Part shown: positions 19,501 to 27,430 of the stretch, in pieces | How positions within the stretch are numbered: the stretch's first letter is position 1 | Layout of the letters: every line of letters starts with the position of its first letter | Assembly: GCA_963975425.1 (NCBI GenBank) | Contig: CAXBGS010000005.1 | Location: forward strand, 1-64,000 | Direction of reading: 5' to 3' | DNA length: 64,000 nucleotides | From: CAXBGS01 sp963975425 | Lineage (GTDB): Bacteria > Planctomycetota > Planctomycetia > Pirellulales > Pirellulaceae | Made by a program: the position numbers and the translations under genes | Notes under the pieces: model-generated | Told to the model about the DNA's origin: nothing | Database searches by the model: none | What the model saw: only the letters and a program-made list of their open reading frames with translations

Positions 19501-21020
19501 GCGGGCGGCGCCGCTGCCGGCGGTGCGTCCATTGGTGGTGCAGGAGCCGCTGGAGCAGCGGGTTCGTCCGACGGGCCGAAAATATCGTCTCCTCCGGCGG
19601 CCGGTTCGCCGAAGATGTCGCCGTCAGCCGGTGCGGCATCACCGGCCCCGTCGAGCCCAAAGATATCATCGAATGGCTCGTCTGCGTTTTGCATGACTAA
19701 CAGCTGCGCGCCGCCGACGATCCGTTGGATTGACTGGGCATCGGTGTTATCCGGATCAACTTCCAGAGCTTTTTCCGCAACCGCTTTCGCACCCAACTTG
19801 TTGCCTTGCTTCAGTGCAATCTCACCTACGCGAACCAACTCTTCGGCGCGAGCGGCGACCATTTGAGCCGTCAGTCGCAACATCGGCGAACCCGCCGATG
19901 CCAACAGCAGTCCCTGGTTTTGATCAGCTTCCTTCACAAGGCCGGGCAAGAAAGAGAAATCAGGATGACTTGGTTCGACCGAAGCGGGCGAAACCACTCT
20001 TACGGTCGCTGAAGTCGTCTCGCCAGTCAGTTCGATCGTTCCTTGCACGCCACGCTTGGTGACGCGTCCGAGCAGAATCGAATCGCGATCCAAACGCATC
20101 GGCGGAATTCGATCCGATTGGACCAGTTGCATTCCATCAAGCAGTTTCGCATCGGTAATCCAGACCGCTGATTTTCGTGCCGACGAACCAACTTGACGAC
20201 CGATCACGGTTGGCTTGCCCTCGTCGCTGTTGCCGATCACGCCGACGACGCCGCCGGTGTGATTTGCCAAGATGGCCATCGTTTCGATGTTCGTGGCCGG
20301 CCCAACCGCGATGCTGTGAACCGAAATGCGATCCGCTCGCAATGCGTCAACCAATCCGGCAAAACGTTCTTGATTGCCGGTTGCATCGATGGATGCACCG
20401 TCGCCGATGTAGATGATGGAACGTGTCCGGTTTTCAGGCTCGGCAACCAAGGCGGCTCGAACCGAATCGATCAAAGCGACCAAATTTGTATTGCCAAGTG
20501 GAATGCGCTGTCGCAGTCGATCGATCGCCGCGTCGGTCGGATCCGCGTCCGCTGCCGCGAAGGTATCGCTCAAGTCCGTCGCTTTCACATCGCCCGCAAA
20601 CAATCGCACGCGGTCGGACGCCCGAAGCGTTGCCAGCACGCTGCGAAGGGCGGCGACGGAATCGGTACGGTAACCACCGACTTGGCTGGCGGAAGTATCG
20701 ACGATCACGACCAAGTCAGCGGCCGCCTCACTGGTTGCCTGCAACATCGCATCATCAGCGGATGGCTGAATGGAAGCCGCGAAATAGGTCTCGCCCGATG
20801 CTGCGTCGTAGCTGGCGATGCGCGAGCTCGCGACGTCCGATTCGGCCGCAAACGCAGGCGGAACGCTGATCAAGCCGATCACGCCGACCACGGCCAGCAC
20901 CATCGATCGGTTAACCCAACGTCGACCGTTCGGGCCGAACTCATGTTGACTCATCTCGTCGTGGCCGGCTCCACGGTGCGTTCTGCTGCTGGCAATCTTC
21001 GCGACTAGTCGCAGTCCCAT
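16587..21020 (-). CDS. Large secreted VWA-domain protein with secretin-STN-like domain and Gly/Met-rich repeats
   Basis: This protein of 1477 residues starts at the ATG at 21020, which has GGAG nine bases upstream; 20954 is an alternative. A hydrophobic signal segment (MVLAVVGVIGLISVPPAFAAES) follows a long basic n-region. In order: a VWA domain with an intact MIDAS start D108-T-S-A-S; a TPR-like stretch (~387-443); an acidic Pro/Ala-rich linker with FGEPAAGGDDIFG motifs (~460-547); charged helical regions; and a ~100-residue segment at ~790-890 (FFETPLEEAIQKISQDHGIPIVVDS) resembling the STN/secretin N-domain. A GMGGG-repeat tract (~897-943), a domain with metal-ion or beta features and a poly-Gly C-terminus (GGGG..GGGFN) follow. 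The role is unknown; a surface or periplasmic assembly protein is plausible. Confidence 0.8.
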   Translation of the reverse strand: MGLRLVAKIASSRTHRGAGHDEMSQHEFGPNGRRWVNRSMVLAVVGVIGLISVPPAFAAESDVASSRIASYDAASGETYFAASIQPSADDAMLQATSEAAADLVVIVDTSASQVGGYRTDSVAALRSVLATLRASDRVRLFAGDVKATDLSDTFAAADADPTDAAIDRLRQRIPLGNTNLVALIDSVRAALVAEPENRTRSIIYIGDGASIDATGNQERFAGLVDALRADRISVHSIAVGPATNIETMAILANHTGGVVGVIGNSDEGKPTVIGRQVGSSARKSAVWITDAKLLDGMQLVQSDRIPPMRLDRDSILLGRVTKRGVQGTIELTGETTSATVRVVSPASVEPSHPDFSFLPGLVKEADQNQGLLLASAGSPMLRLTAQMVAARAEELVRVGEIALKQGNKLGAKAVAEKALEVDPDNTDAQSIQRIVGGAQLLVMQNADEPFDDIFGLDGAGDAAPADGDIFGEPAAGGDDIFGPSDEPAAPAAPAPPMDAPPAAAPPAAAPPAAAPPRAAAPPMAAPPVYNPSPAPYSGPVVGDDELMQTGGDLLRRVEQQRSAMEGRLRAEVNAQLRAAGTQLRNDPKGVPGQLKSLLATVETTPDIDPQLRQELMSRVRSAIRSASVREAEFNDDLARIESQAAAAASTARLLEATYRREATLKNLARQLNDLIDEGKYDEADGEVSLEFAKVAGDSITRDSVAGRHFTDETLMLQVFDRDRRYREMRERNFVDAFSLVLKSNIPFVDEPPIVWPDADVWRRLSDRRLDRYGSIELSGDNETEQRIQKTLGDETSQQFFETPLEEAIQKISQDHGIPIVVDSRALEDIGLTADTPVSLELENVSLRSFMRLMLRELELTYMIKDEVMQITTIEAAEENRVTKVYPVGDLVVPILQLGGGGAGGMGGGMGGGMGGGGMGGGMGGGGGGMGGGMGGGGMGGGGAFAVPDQVSLRDKSSASTDATSADKSPETKTATETVAPIRVQPADGQTKAEAFDEFFASVEVKTDEQLTNLDRRIRRTAAEISVKANAAQDAGNTEASVSHFRDARDLMSAAMRAGHVQPWMYQAYAITLKATGAPSEEVERALLSAVDFAESPEELLHVAARLEDIGSDAAALQLCRSVSDLDTYRREPYVMGLRIAKRIDDLDALAWACQGILSNVWPERFKPIPDDARLVARATYSKLIEEGREEEARMFNEALKLAASHDAIVRVSWTGDADLDIAVEEPSGTVCSFQSLASAGGGTLMGDSFPGRGEDETGTVSETYICPKGFSGQYRVLLRRVWGKVSTGNATVEVITDIGRPEQRYIRQEVPLTEKDALLVFEVKNGQRVEEVADAQLAHLRDVQRDLRGQVLAQFAEGDGTSQVLSDLYNDVQRLTGGVNSPLAQNGFIAGNRAVGFRPEITTLPEGATVSGIAIISADRRYVRITPLPVFSQVGDVTTFNFVTGEEGAGTGGGGGGGLGGGGFGGGGGGGAGGGFN
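18190..18330 (-). repeat. Gly/Met coding repeat
   Basis: GGCGGCATG-type codon runs encode GGMGGGMGGGMGGGGMGGG-like sequence in the VWA protein. Antisense reading creates a spurious His/Ala-rich ORF. Confidence 0.9.
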
Positions 21021-21586
21021 CTTGTCTATCTCCGCGTGAACAGAAAACACGCTCTCGCGTGCATCCTCGATCCTTCTTGCCGTGACCGGCGCGTTTGACG
21101 CGCCGAAAGCCGATCGAACCGAGGAACCACCCGCCCGAACCGTCGGACAAGCGGAATCGTGTGATTTTTGGTGAAATGTAGGTGAAAAGGGTCGTGAGAA
21201 GAGTCCCACAGTCAGAGTCTATTCTCGCACCACCCGTCTCGCTATGAAAAAAACGCCCTTTCCGCCGCGACGGACGGCTTGAATTCCGATTGTAGGTGTT
21301 GCAATTTGCTACACCTGTTGAATCATGCCACAGTCGATCGAAACAAAGCTGTCTTCTTCACTTTGCAAAGCAAGAAAGAAGCGATTGGCGTGCCAATGAT
21401 GGGCGATTTAGGTCGCCATTGTCCGGGCGCCACGAAAGTGGCCTGCCAGACCAAGCCTGGCGGACCAAAGTTGTGACTGCCGCGTCGGAATGAGCGATTC
21501 GGCGCGTCAACGCTGTCTCGGAACGAGCATCGGTCGACCGATCGGCCTTGGCCCCACCAACGTCCACCGGATACATGAGCCCATTC

Positions 21587-21637
21587 GATACGCGAGAACG
21601 CTCGATACGCGAGAACGCTCGATACGCGAGAATGCTC
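21587..21637. repeat. Three 17-bp tandem repeats
   Basis: The unit gatacgcgagaacgctc is repeated at 21587, 21604 and 21621, with one change in the third copy. The region is intergenic. Confidence 0.95.
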
Positions 21638-21657
21638 GAGTATCCCCTTAGCGCACG

Positions 21658-21698
21658 AAAAAAGGCGAGGCCGATCCAAAGGACCGACCCCGCCTCGC
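21658..21698 (-). terminator. Intrinsic terminator on the minus strand
   Basis: Read on the minus strand, a stem gcgaggc/gcctcgc (21692-21698 with 21665-21671) encloses an inner imperfect hairpin and is followed by C and six T (21658-21663). No annotated minus-strand gene precedes it, so it implies a short transcript reading in from about 21.9 kb. Confidence 0.65.
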
Positions 21699-21710
21699 AC
21701 GGGGGGACGC

Positions 21711-21824
21711 TTAATATCTCGTGGTGCTTCGCAGCGTTTTCGGCGTCGTCCGCACACTGGTAACAGTAGTCCCGATCCCGGCCGGAACCCGGATTGGATT
21801 GAATGAAAACGCGAAATCATCCAT
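21711..21824 (-). CDS. Possible 37-residue small ORF ahead of a terminator
   Basis: An ATG at 21824 opens a 37-codon frame (MDDFAFSFNPIRV...) ending in TAA at 21711, about 13 bases before the terminator stem. There is no clear Shine-Dalgarno site. The transcript could equally be a non-coding RNA; the terminator is the main evidence that something is transcribed here. Confidence 0.3.
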   Translation of the reverse strand: MDDFAFSFNPIRVPAGIGTTVTSVRTTPKTLRSTTRY

Positions 21825-21949
21825 CGTGTGTCGGATCGATGAGCGGATTTGCCGATTGCAATGAATGTGATGCCTGCATGCGACCCTGATATGCGATTGG
21901 TGCGAATCCAACGTCGCTTGTAACCCTGCCTGACACTAATTTTGCCTCC

Positions 21950-22699
21950 ATGACGGATCTGACCATGCCAAAGGAACCCAACGACACGCCGCTTGACGTT
22001 ATCGCTGTCGGTGCACATCCCGATGACGTTGAAATCGCGTGTGGAGCGACGTTGGCCAAAATGGTCCGACAGGGATACCGGGTCGGAATCATTGATTTGT
22101 CCGACGGCGAGCCGACACCTAACTCACCCGGCCCCGATGTGCGACTGGCCGAGGCCGAAGCCGCCGCGAAAGTCCTGGGGGTTCACCAGCGGATCCAGCT
22201 CGGTCTGCCCAATCGCCGGTTGATGGACTGCTTTGAACATCGAGTCGCCCTGGCGAAGGAGTTCCGCCGACTACGCCCCAAGGTTGTGATCGGATTTGGT
22301 GACCGAACGCCGATGGCATCACCCGATCATTGGCAGGCGATGCAAATCACCGATGCGGCGGTCTTCTACAGTCGGCTTTGCAAATGGGACGAGCACTTCG
22401 ACGGTCTGGCCGTGCACAACATTGCCCGACACCTGTATTATCGACTGGCGGTCGAGCCGGATATCATTCCCAATCACTCGCACCACTTGACCGTCGATGT
22501 CAGCGACACGATTGAGACAAAGATTGAATCGATCCTGTGCTACCAAACTCAATTCGGTCATAAACCTGGAATCGCGGACCGTGTCAGAGCTGCCGCCATC
22601 GTCACCGGCGCCGCCGCTGGAACACAAGCGGGAGAATCATTCGCGGCATCAAAGCCATTCCCCGTCGACGATCTGGTCAGCACACTGGCAATCGGGTGA
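21950..22699 (+). CDS. PIG-L deacetylase, BshB1-like
   Basis: This 249-residue zinc-dependent N-acetylglucosamine deacetylase family protein has the AHPDD motif at residues 22-26 (VGAHPDDVEIACGATL). It also has DLSDGEPTP, GLPNRRL, FGDRTPMASPDHWQ and the HNIARHLYY/HSHHLTVDVSD blocks that resemble BshB1. BshB1 deacetylates GlcNAc-malate in bacillithiol synthesis, but no bshA or bshC is in this window, so the substrate is inferred. The start ATG 21950 is preferred; 21965 is possible. The C-terminal stop lies in a degenerate 16-bp tandem repeat. Confidence 0.85.
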   Translation: MTDLTMPKEPNDTPLDVIAVGAHPDDVEIACGATLAKMVRQGYRVGIIDLSDGEPTPNSPGPDVRLAEAEAAAKVLGVHQRIQLGLPNRRLMDCFEHRVALAKEFRRLRPKVVIGFGDRTPMASPDHWQAMQITDAAVFYSRLCKWDEHFDGLAVHNIARHLYYRLAVEPDIIPNHSHHLTVDVSDTIETKIESILCYQTQFGHKPGIADRVRAAAIVTGAAAGTQAGESFAASKPFPVDDLVSTLAIG

Positions 22700-22740
22700 C
22701 TTGGCAATCAGGTGACCTGGCCACTGGCAACCGGGCGATC
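22686..22740. repeat. Degenerate 16-bp tandem repeat over the deacetylase stop codon
   Basis: Units tggcaatcgggtgact (22686), tggcaatcaggtgacc (22702) and tggcaaccgggcgatc (22725) are separated by a short tggccac. The TGA stop of the deacetylase (22697-22699) is in the first unit. Confidence 0.8.
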
Positions 22741-22862
22741 AACCGATCAACAAAGCGACAGCAAGCGACGGACAAAGAGCGAACGTGACACGGATGAACG
22801 CCAAGTTGAAAATCGGCGTTCTGAACCGCTGCAGTCCGATCAACACGAATGGACATCAACGG

Positions 22863-22906
22863 GGTTACCGGTTCGCTTTAACCGGGTTACCGATTCGCTT
22901 TGACCT
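22863..22906. repeat. 22-bp tandem duplication of the der 3' end
   Basis: Positions 22863-22884 and 22885-22906 match at 19 of 22 bases. The second copy contains the last codons and the TAA stop of der (minus strand). The first is a downstream non-coding copy carrying a stop in the same place. Confidence 0.9.
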
Positions 22907-24245
22907 CGATTTCTTCGGTCGGCCCTTCGTCGTTTCTCGCCCGTTTTTGCAGATAAAGCTTGATCGGTACTTCGCCGAACGACAAATGGTCGCGAAGCAC
23001 GCTGAGCAGGTAACGCTGGTAGTCTTTGCCGAACGCTTTCGGCTCGCTGCACATCACAACAATGGTCGGCGGCTCGGTGGATACCTGTGTGGCATAGTAG
23101 ATCTTTGGCCGCCGGTTTTGATACATCGGCGGGTGATGAGATTCAACCGCGCTCTGAATCAATCGGTTCAGCACGCCGGTGGAAACTCGCGACCGCGCCT
23201 GCTTGAACAACATGGTCGAGTGGTTCAACAGCGCTTTGACGTTCTTGCCGGTTTGCCCGGTGATGAATGCGATGGGCGCAAAGCCGAGCGTGGGGAACTG
23301 GCTGCGTAGGTACTTTACCCAGCGGTCGGTGGGCACGGTCCCGTGCAACAGGTCCCACTTGTTGATCACGAAAATACACGGCTTGTAATTTTCGATCACG
23401 TAACCCATCAATTGCTTATCGACCTTGCTTATCTTCTCCGCGGCGTCAAAGAACATCAACACAACATCGGCACGGCGCACGCTTCGTTGGGCTCGGTGCG
23501 TTCCATAGAACTCCAAATCGGTTCGGACGCTCTTGCGTTTTCGCAGCCCCGGCGTATCGATCGCGATGAAGTCTTGACCATCGATCTCGAAATGAACATC
23601 GACACTGTCGCGCGTGGTCCCGGGGACCTCGCTGACGATCATCCGTTCCGTTTCGACTAACGTGTTGACAAATGTGCTCTTGCCCACGTTCCGCCGGCCC
23701 ACGATGGTCAATTTCATCTGAGGGTCGTCGGCGGTTTCGGCATCGGCCGGCGGCAGACGATCGACGATCAGTTGCAGCAGCCCGTCTCGGTTACGATTCT
23801 GCGTGGTACTGACCGTGATCAGATGCCCGCGGCCAAGCCGGTGAAACTCTTCGGCATGAACATCCTGATGATCCTGGTCCGCTTTGTTGGCCACCAAGAT
23901 CACGGGCACGTTGACGCCGCGAAGTCGCTCGGCAACCTCTTCGTCCAGCGGCATCATGCCTGTCTGGACATCGACCACCAACAAGATCACATCCGCCGCG
24001 TTGATCGCCAACTCAATTTGTCGCACCACATCGGCCGTCAAATCGTCCGCATCGACAACGCCCATTCCTCCCGTGTCGATCAACTCAAAGAAACGGTCAT
24101 CCGCCTCGATCAGCGTCGTCATTCGATCACGCGTCACACCTTCGTAGTTATCAACAATGGCAAGTCGTCGCCGCGCTAGCCAATTGAACAGACTGCTTTT
24201 GCCGACATTGGGGCGACCGACAATGGCGACTTGTGGAACGGGCAT
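22887..24245 (-). CDS. der: Ribosome-associated GTPase Der (EngA)
   Basis: This 452-residue protein has two tandem GTPase domains and acts in large ribosomal subunit assembly. The first P-loop is GRPNVGKSSLFN, with DTGGMG and NKAD. The second is GRRNVGKSTFVN, with DTPGLRKRKSVRTDLEFYG and NKWDL. A C-terminal KH-like domain ends in EIEVKANR. The ATG at 24245 (MPVPQVAIVGRPNVG) is the family start; upstream in-frame codons have no homology. It is divergent from the uracil-DNA glycosylase gene. Confidence 0.97.
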   Translation of the reverse strand: MPVPQVAIVGRPNVGKSSLFNWLARRRLAIVDNYEGVTRDRMTTLIEADDRFFELIDTGGMGVVDADDLTADVVRQIELAINAADVILLVVDVQTGMMPLDEEVAERLRGVNVPVILVANKADQDHQDVHAEEFHRLGRGHLITVSTTQNRNRDGLLQLIVDRLPPADAETADDPQMKLTIVGRRNVGKSTFVNTLVETERMIVSEVPGTTRDSVDVHFEIDGQDFIAIDTPGLRKRKSVRTDLEFYGTHRAQRSVRRADVVLMFFDAAEKISKVDKQLMGYVIENYKPCIFVINKWDLLHGTVPTDRWVKYLRSQFPTLGFAPIAFITGQTGKNVKALLNHSTMLFKQARSRVSTGVLNRLIQSAVESHHPPMYQNRRPKIYYATQVSTEPPTIVVMCSEPKAFGKDYQRYLLSVLRDHLSFGEVPIKLYLQKRARNDEGPTEEIEVKANR

Positions 24246-24482
24246 CGAACAGACTCGAAAAGAAATGAGTGGGACGTAATCGGTGGGGCAAGCAGCGCCG
24301 GTCGACAGGGGGTCGATCGTCGCATCAACGCAGCAGTCAGGCGGATTGACCGTCGCGACGAGCGCCAAGGACGGGACTTTGAAAAGTCATATCGCCGAAA
24401 CACTGGATCCTAAGCCGAACCCGTGTTTTGCCATAGTCCTCCGTAGCCGAAATCGCGATACAATCCGGATAGAAAGACGCTA

Positions 24483-25442
24483 ATGACCGCCGAAAACGAC
24501 GACCAACGCATGTCCGACCCAAACGAAAGCCTGCCGAAAGCCGACGAACTGTTGCTGGCCGCATCGGCACTGGCCAGACATTTGTCGCAGGCCGGTGTGC
24601 AGTTTCTGCCAAAGGCGAACCAGGATCACGTCGATCAACTTGCCGCCGAATTTTCCTCCGGTAACGCCCAATCGCCTGAAGAGACTTCCGAAGATGGGGC
24701 GAGAGGAACCAAAGCATCGACGAGTGCTGCGGCGTCGACGCCAGACGATTCGCGTGGCGGCGTCTCGAATCCTAAATCCGCTGCCGCGACGCCCAGTCCC
24801 GTGACGCCTACCCCGACCAATCCCGTTGCCGACATGTCGGACGGGCAACCGTATCCGCTGCCCGTGCTGTCGCTAGACCAGCGCAGCGAACAACTGGCGG
24901 CGCTGCAAAGCGTGGTTGCGTCTTGCGTCCGATGTCCACAACTGGCCCAATCGCGCACGCAAACGGTCTTTGGTGAAGGCAATCCGCAGGCGCGCGTTGC
25001 ATTCTTTGGCGAAGGCCCAGGCGCGGACGAGGATCGCAGTGGCAGACCCTTTGTCGGTCGCGCCGGACAACTGCTAACCAAGATGATCGAAGCCTGCACG
25101 TTCTCGCGCGACGATGTCTACATTTTCAACACCGTGAAATGTCGACCGCCCGGCAATCGCAATCCCGAACCCGCCGAACTTTCGAACTGCCGCGAGTTCT
25201 TTGAAAACCAATTGGCAATCATCCAGCCCGAGTACATCGTTTGTCTTGGAGCGGTCAGTGCCCAGACTCTGCTGCAAACGACCGAACCGGTCGGGCGACT
25301 GCGGGGACGATGGCACACACACTTTGCAAGCAAAGTGCTGGTGACCTATCACCCCGCTTATTTGTTGCGAAATCCGGCGGCAAAAAAGGCGGCCTGGGAA
25401 GACTTGAAAATGATGCTGTCGGACATGGACATTCACGTCTGA
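24483..25442 (+). CDS. Family 4-type uracil-DNA glycosylase
   Basis: This 319-residue protein removes uracil from DNA. The catalytic core begins near residue 135 with CVRCP, then FGEGPGADEDRSGRPFVGRAGQLL (uracil-binding motif A), NTVKCRPPGNRNPEPAE, CLGAVSAQTLL and the C-terminal TYHPAYLLRNPAAKKAAWEDL. Cys residues at CVRC, VKC and SNC are the expected [4Fe-4S] ligands of family 4 UDGs. The first ~130 residues are a Ser/Thr/Pro-rich, probably disordered extension, common in planctomycete homologues. The start ATG at 24483 lies close to a weak tacaat -10-like element; an internal ATG (24510) is also possible. Confidence 0.92.
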   Translation: MTAENDDQRMSDPNESLPKADELLLAASALARHLSQAGVQFLPKANQDHVDQLAAEFSSGNAQSPEETSEDGARGTKASTSAAASTPDDSRGGVSNPKSAAATPSPVTPTPTNPVADMSDGQPYPLPVLSLDQRSEQLAALQSVVASCVRCPQLAQSRTQTVFGEGNPQARVAFFGEGPGADEDRSGRPFVGRAGQLLTKMIEACTFSRDDVYIFNTVKCRPPGNRNPEPAELSNCREFFENQLAIIQPEYIVCLGAVSAQTLLQTTEPVGRLRGRWHTHFASKVLVTYHPAYLLRNPAAKKAAWEDLKMMLSDMDIHV

Positions 25443-25764
25443 GCTCTTGGTCGAATTCCGGTGCAATGCCGAAACAGTGCAGGTAGTTTCGGAACGAACC
25501 GACCGACCCTGCAAATGACAGCAAAGCATAATTCGATAACGAAGTGAGACAGGAACTGCGAATTGTTTTCCGTGTTTTGCATCTCTTTCGTGACATGGCG
25601 AGCCAAGGGAACGGCAGAGTCAAAATCGGTTCTACGATTTTCCTCTTGACCATCGATCGTCGATGGTAACAATCTTGCATGACGGGCAAGCGAGGATTGC
25701 TTGACCGACGGCGATGGAACTGCCGTGAAACAAATTTGCTGCGATGTGCAAGGAGGCTCATCCG
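25443..25764. other. Spacer with several small hairpins before the MurE-like gene
   Basis: The spacer is 322 bases with no gene. Perfect short stems are aaaatcg/cgatttt (25622-25628 with 25635-25641) and ccatcga/tcgatgg (25650-25656 with 25660-25666). A looser ccgaaa/tttcgg lies near 25470-25493. A weak promoter-like TTGACC (25646) with AACAAT about 16 bases on overlaps the second stem. Confidence 0.5.
25751..25756 (+). promoter_or_regulatory. Strong Shine-Dalgarno site fixing the MurE-like start
   Basis: AGGAGG at 25751-25756 lies eight bases before the ATG at 25765. Canonical sites are rare in this window, so it favours 25765 over the in-frame ATG at 25744. Confidence 0.8.
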
Positions 25765-27351
25765 ATGCGTCACGCAATCGGCCACGACGAAACACTCGTT
25801 TCCAAACTGAACGTTTCGTCCTCTCAACATGCGGATGCCGGCACCTGTTCTGCTCAGGTGTCAAGCGACAGTCCCAATCATGACGTCGCATCGGAGTCCT
25901 TGCGAGGTTTGCTGCCCAACGCAAGATTCTTTGGCGACAGCGATTTCGGTTTCGAATCGATCGCATCGTCAGCGAGCACGGCCCAAGAAGGCCAGTTGGT
26001 CGTCTACCGCATCGGCGAAAACGAACCAACCGAGTTCATTGCACAAGTGCTAGCCCGCGGCGTCTCTGGAATCTTGACCGAACAATTGCTGCCTTGCCCC
26101 TTGCCGCAATGCATTGTCGGCGATGTTGATCTGGCGATGGCCAAAATCACGTCAGAGCAACTTCATCGGCCCGACCAACAATTGTTGACGATCGGCGTGA
26201 TCGGATCAGCCGGCAAAACAACAACCGCGTTGTTGGTTTCATCGCTTTTTCGCAGCAGCGGGATTCGAACGGCATACCACACCGATCTTGGCGATTGCGA
26301 CGGGCTGGTCCAATCAACGCCTAGCGAACCGGTCAACAACGCGACCTCACTGGTCCAGTGGATTGGTGAAGCGGTCGATGCGCAGTGCCAGGCGACCATT
26401 ATTGAAATGTCGGATCAGAATGTTCGCGCAGGCGTATACGATGCGATCGAGTTCGATGTCCTGATCGTTACCGGTGGCCGCAGTAAAACGAAAGACTACG
26501 GACCGCTCGCGCTTCAGTGCGGACTCGAGCGGTTGGCCGATGACGGTGTCGTCATTGCGTCGGCAGACGATTTGCGTGCGATCGAAGAGATTGAAGAGCA
26601 CGACGCAAGGCTTGTCACCTACGGCGTTCACCGTCGTGGCGATGTAACGGCAAAGATCATCGAAGAATCCGGTGGCATGGCAACCCTGGCTGTCAGTCAC
26701 GGCGACACCACCGCGGTCATGGAAAGTCGTCTTTGCGGCGGAGCGATGGCGGCAAACCTGGCCGCAGCAACGGCCGTCGGAATCCTGATCGCCAAACCGA
26801 TCCACGAAGTCGTCGAGACTCTCGGTCGCCTGCAAGACGTTCCTGCGCGTCAACAACGTCTTGATTGTTACGAACACGCGAATGTGGTCATTGACGCGGG
26901 CGGTTCACCTGATCGAGTCACCGAAACGTTGCAAACATTGCGGCGGATGAAAGGACAAGGACGATTATGGTGCGTGTTGGCCATCGATCCCAACGACACA
27001 GACGAACAACTGGCCGATTACGGTCACTGTATCGAACGATTCGCCGACCAATCAATTGTCACGTGTCGCTTCGAAGGCAAAAAACATTTCCTAAGCGATT
27101 CGCACGCGATTCTCGATGGCGTGCAAAAACTTTCGTCGATGCGTTTATCTGCTGATCACCAGCGCGCCGTTCATTGGGCTGTCTCGTCTGCGAAAGCGGA
27201 CGACACGATCGTGATCATCGGTGGCATTACCCGGTCGAACGCGCAAGCGCAGCGAACCGAGATTGATAAAATCGTCAGCTGGGTCGAAGGCGAACGAAAA
27301 GAACTCGCCACCGACGATGACGAGCCAAGGATCCTGTCGATCTTTCAATGA
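25765..27351 (+). CDS. Divergent Mur-ligase-family protein (MurE-like)
   Basis: This 528-residue protein has the three-domain layout of Mur ligases: an N-terminal substrate domain (FFGDSDFGFESIASSAST), a central ATPase domain with P-loop G147-SAGKTTT, and a C-terminal ligase domain. The MurE family blocks are altered. The equivalent of the DYAHTPD segment reads DAGGSPDRV (D377-D383), and no DNPR-type motif for diaminopimelate or lysine is seen. It is therefore MurE-like but probably not the housekeeping MurE; another amino acid or acceptor is possible. The strong Shine-Dalgarno at 25751 fixes the start. The stop lies in a 14-bp tandem repeat, and the next gene is convergent. Confidence 0.75.
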   Translation: MRHAIGHDETLVSKLNVSSSQHADAGTCSAQVSSDSPNHDVASESLRGLLPNARFFGDSDFGFESIASSASTAQEGQLVVYRIGENEPTEFIAQVLARGVSGILTEQLLPCPLPQCIVGDVDLAMAKITSEQLHRPDQQLLTIGVIGSAGKTTTALLVSSLFRSSGIRTAYHTDLGDCDGLVQSTPSEPVNNATSLVQWIGEAVDAQCQATIIEMSDQNVRAGVYDAIEFDVLIVTGGRSKTKDYGPLALQCGLERLADDGVVIASADDLRAIEEIEEHDARLVTYGVHRRGDVTAKIIEESGGMATLAVSHGDTTAVMESRLCGGAMAANLAAATAVGILIAKPIHEVVETLGRLQDVPARQQRLDCYEHANVVIDAGGSPDRVTETLQTLRRMKGQGRLWCVLAIDPNDTDEQLADYGHCIERFADQSIVTCRFEGKKHFLSDSHAILDGVQKLSSMRLSADHQRAVHWAVSSAKADDTIVIIGGITRSNAQAQRTEIDKIVSWVEGERKELATDDDEPRILSIFQ

Positions 27352-27372
27352 GCTTCTATCAATAAGCTCCTA
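27345..27372. repeat. 14-bp tandem duplication over the MurE-like stop codon
   Basis: Units tcaatgagcttcta (27345-27358) and tcaataagctccta (27359-27372) differ at two bases. The TGA stop is in the first unit. Confidence 0.85.
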
Positions 27373-27391
27373 TCAACTGTTTCTGTGCGGT

Positions 27392-27430
27392 TCACGTCGT
27401 GACGGTGGCCGCATCAAAATCACGACGTGA
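27392..27430. terminator. Convergent hairpin overlapping the GH13 stop codon
   Basis: An 11-bp perfect inverted repeat, tcacgtcgtga with tcacgacgtga (27392-27402 and 27420-27430), has a 17-base loop. It lies between two convergent genes, and the GH13 stop codon is inside the right arm. No clear T-tract follows on either strand. Confidence 0.55.

Larger units (their letters stand above)
21021..21949. other. Long intergenic region between VWA gene and bshB1
   Basis: This is about 930 bases without a strongly supported gene. It holds the VWA gene leader, a pair of small hairpins (21429-21442, with a GAAA loop, and 21445-21461), three 17-bp tandem repeats (21587-21637), and a minus-strand intrinsic terminator (21658-21698) with a short ORF just upstream of it. 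Frames of 60-230 residues here lack family features. Confidence 0.6.

Noticed and set aside
21323..22018. 231-codon minus-strand frame across the 17-bp repeats
   Set aside because: Runs through tandem repeats and a terminator and overlaps the deacetylase start; Arg-rich and without domains.
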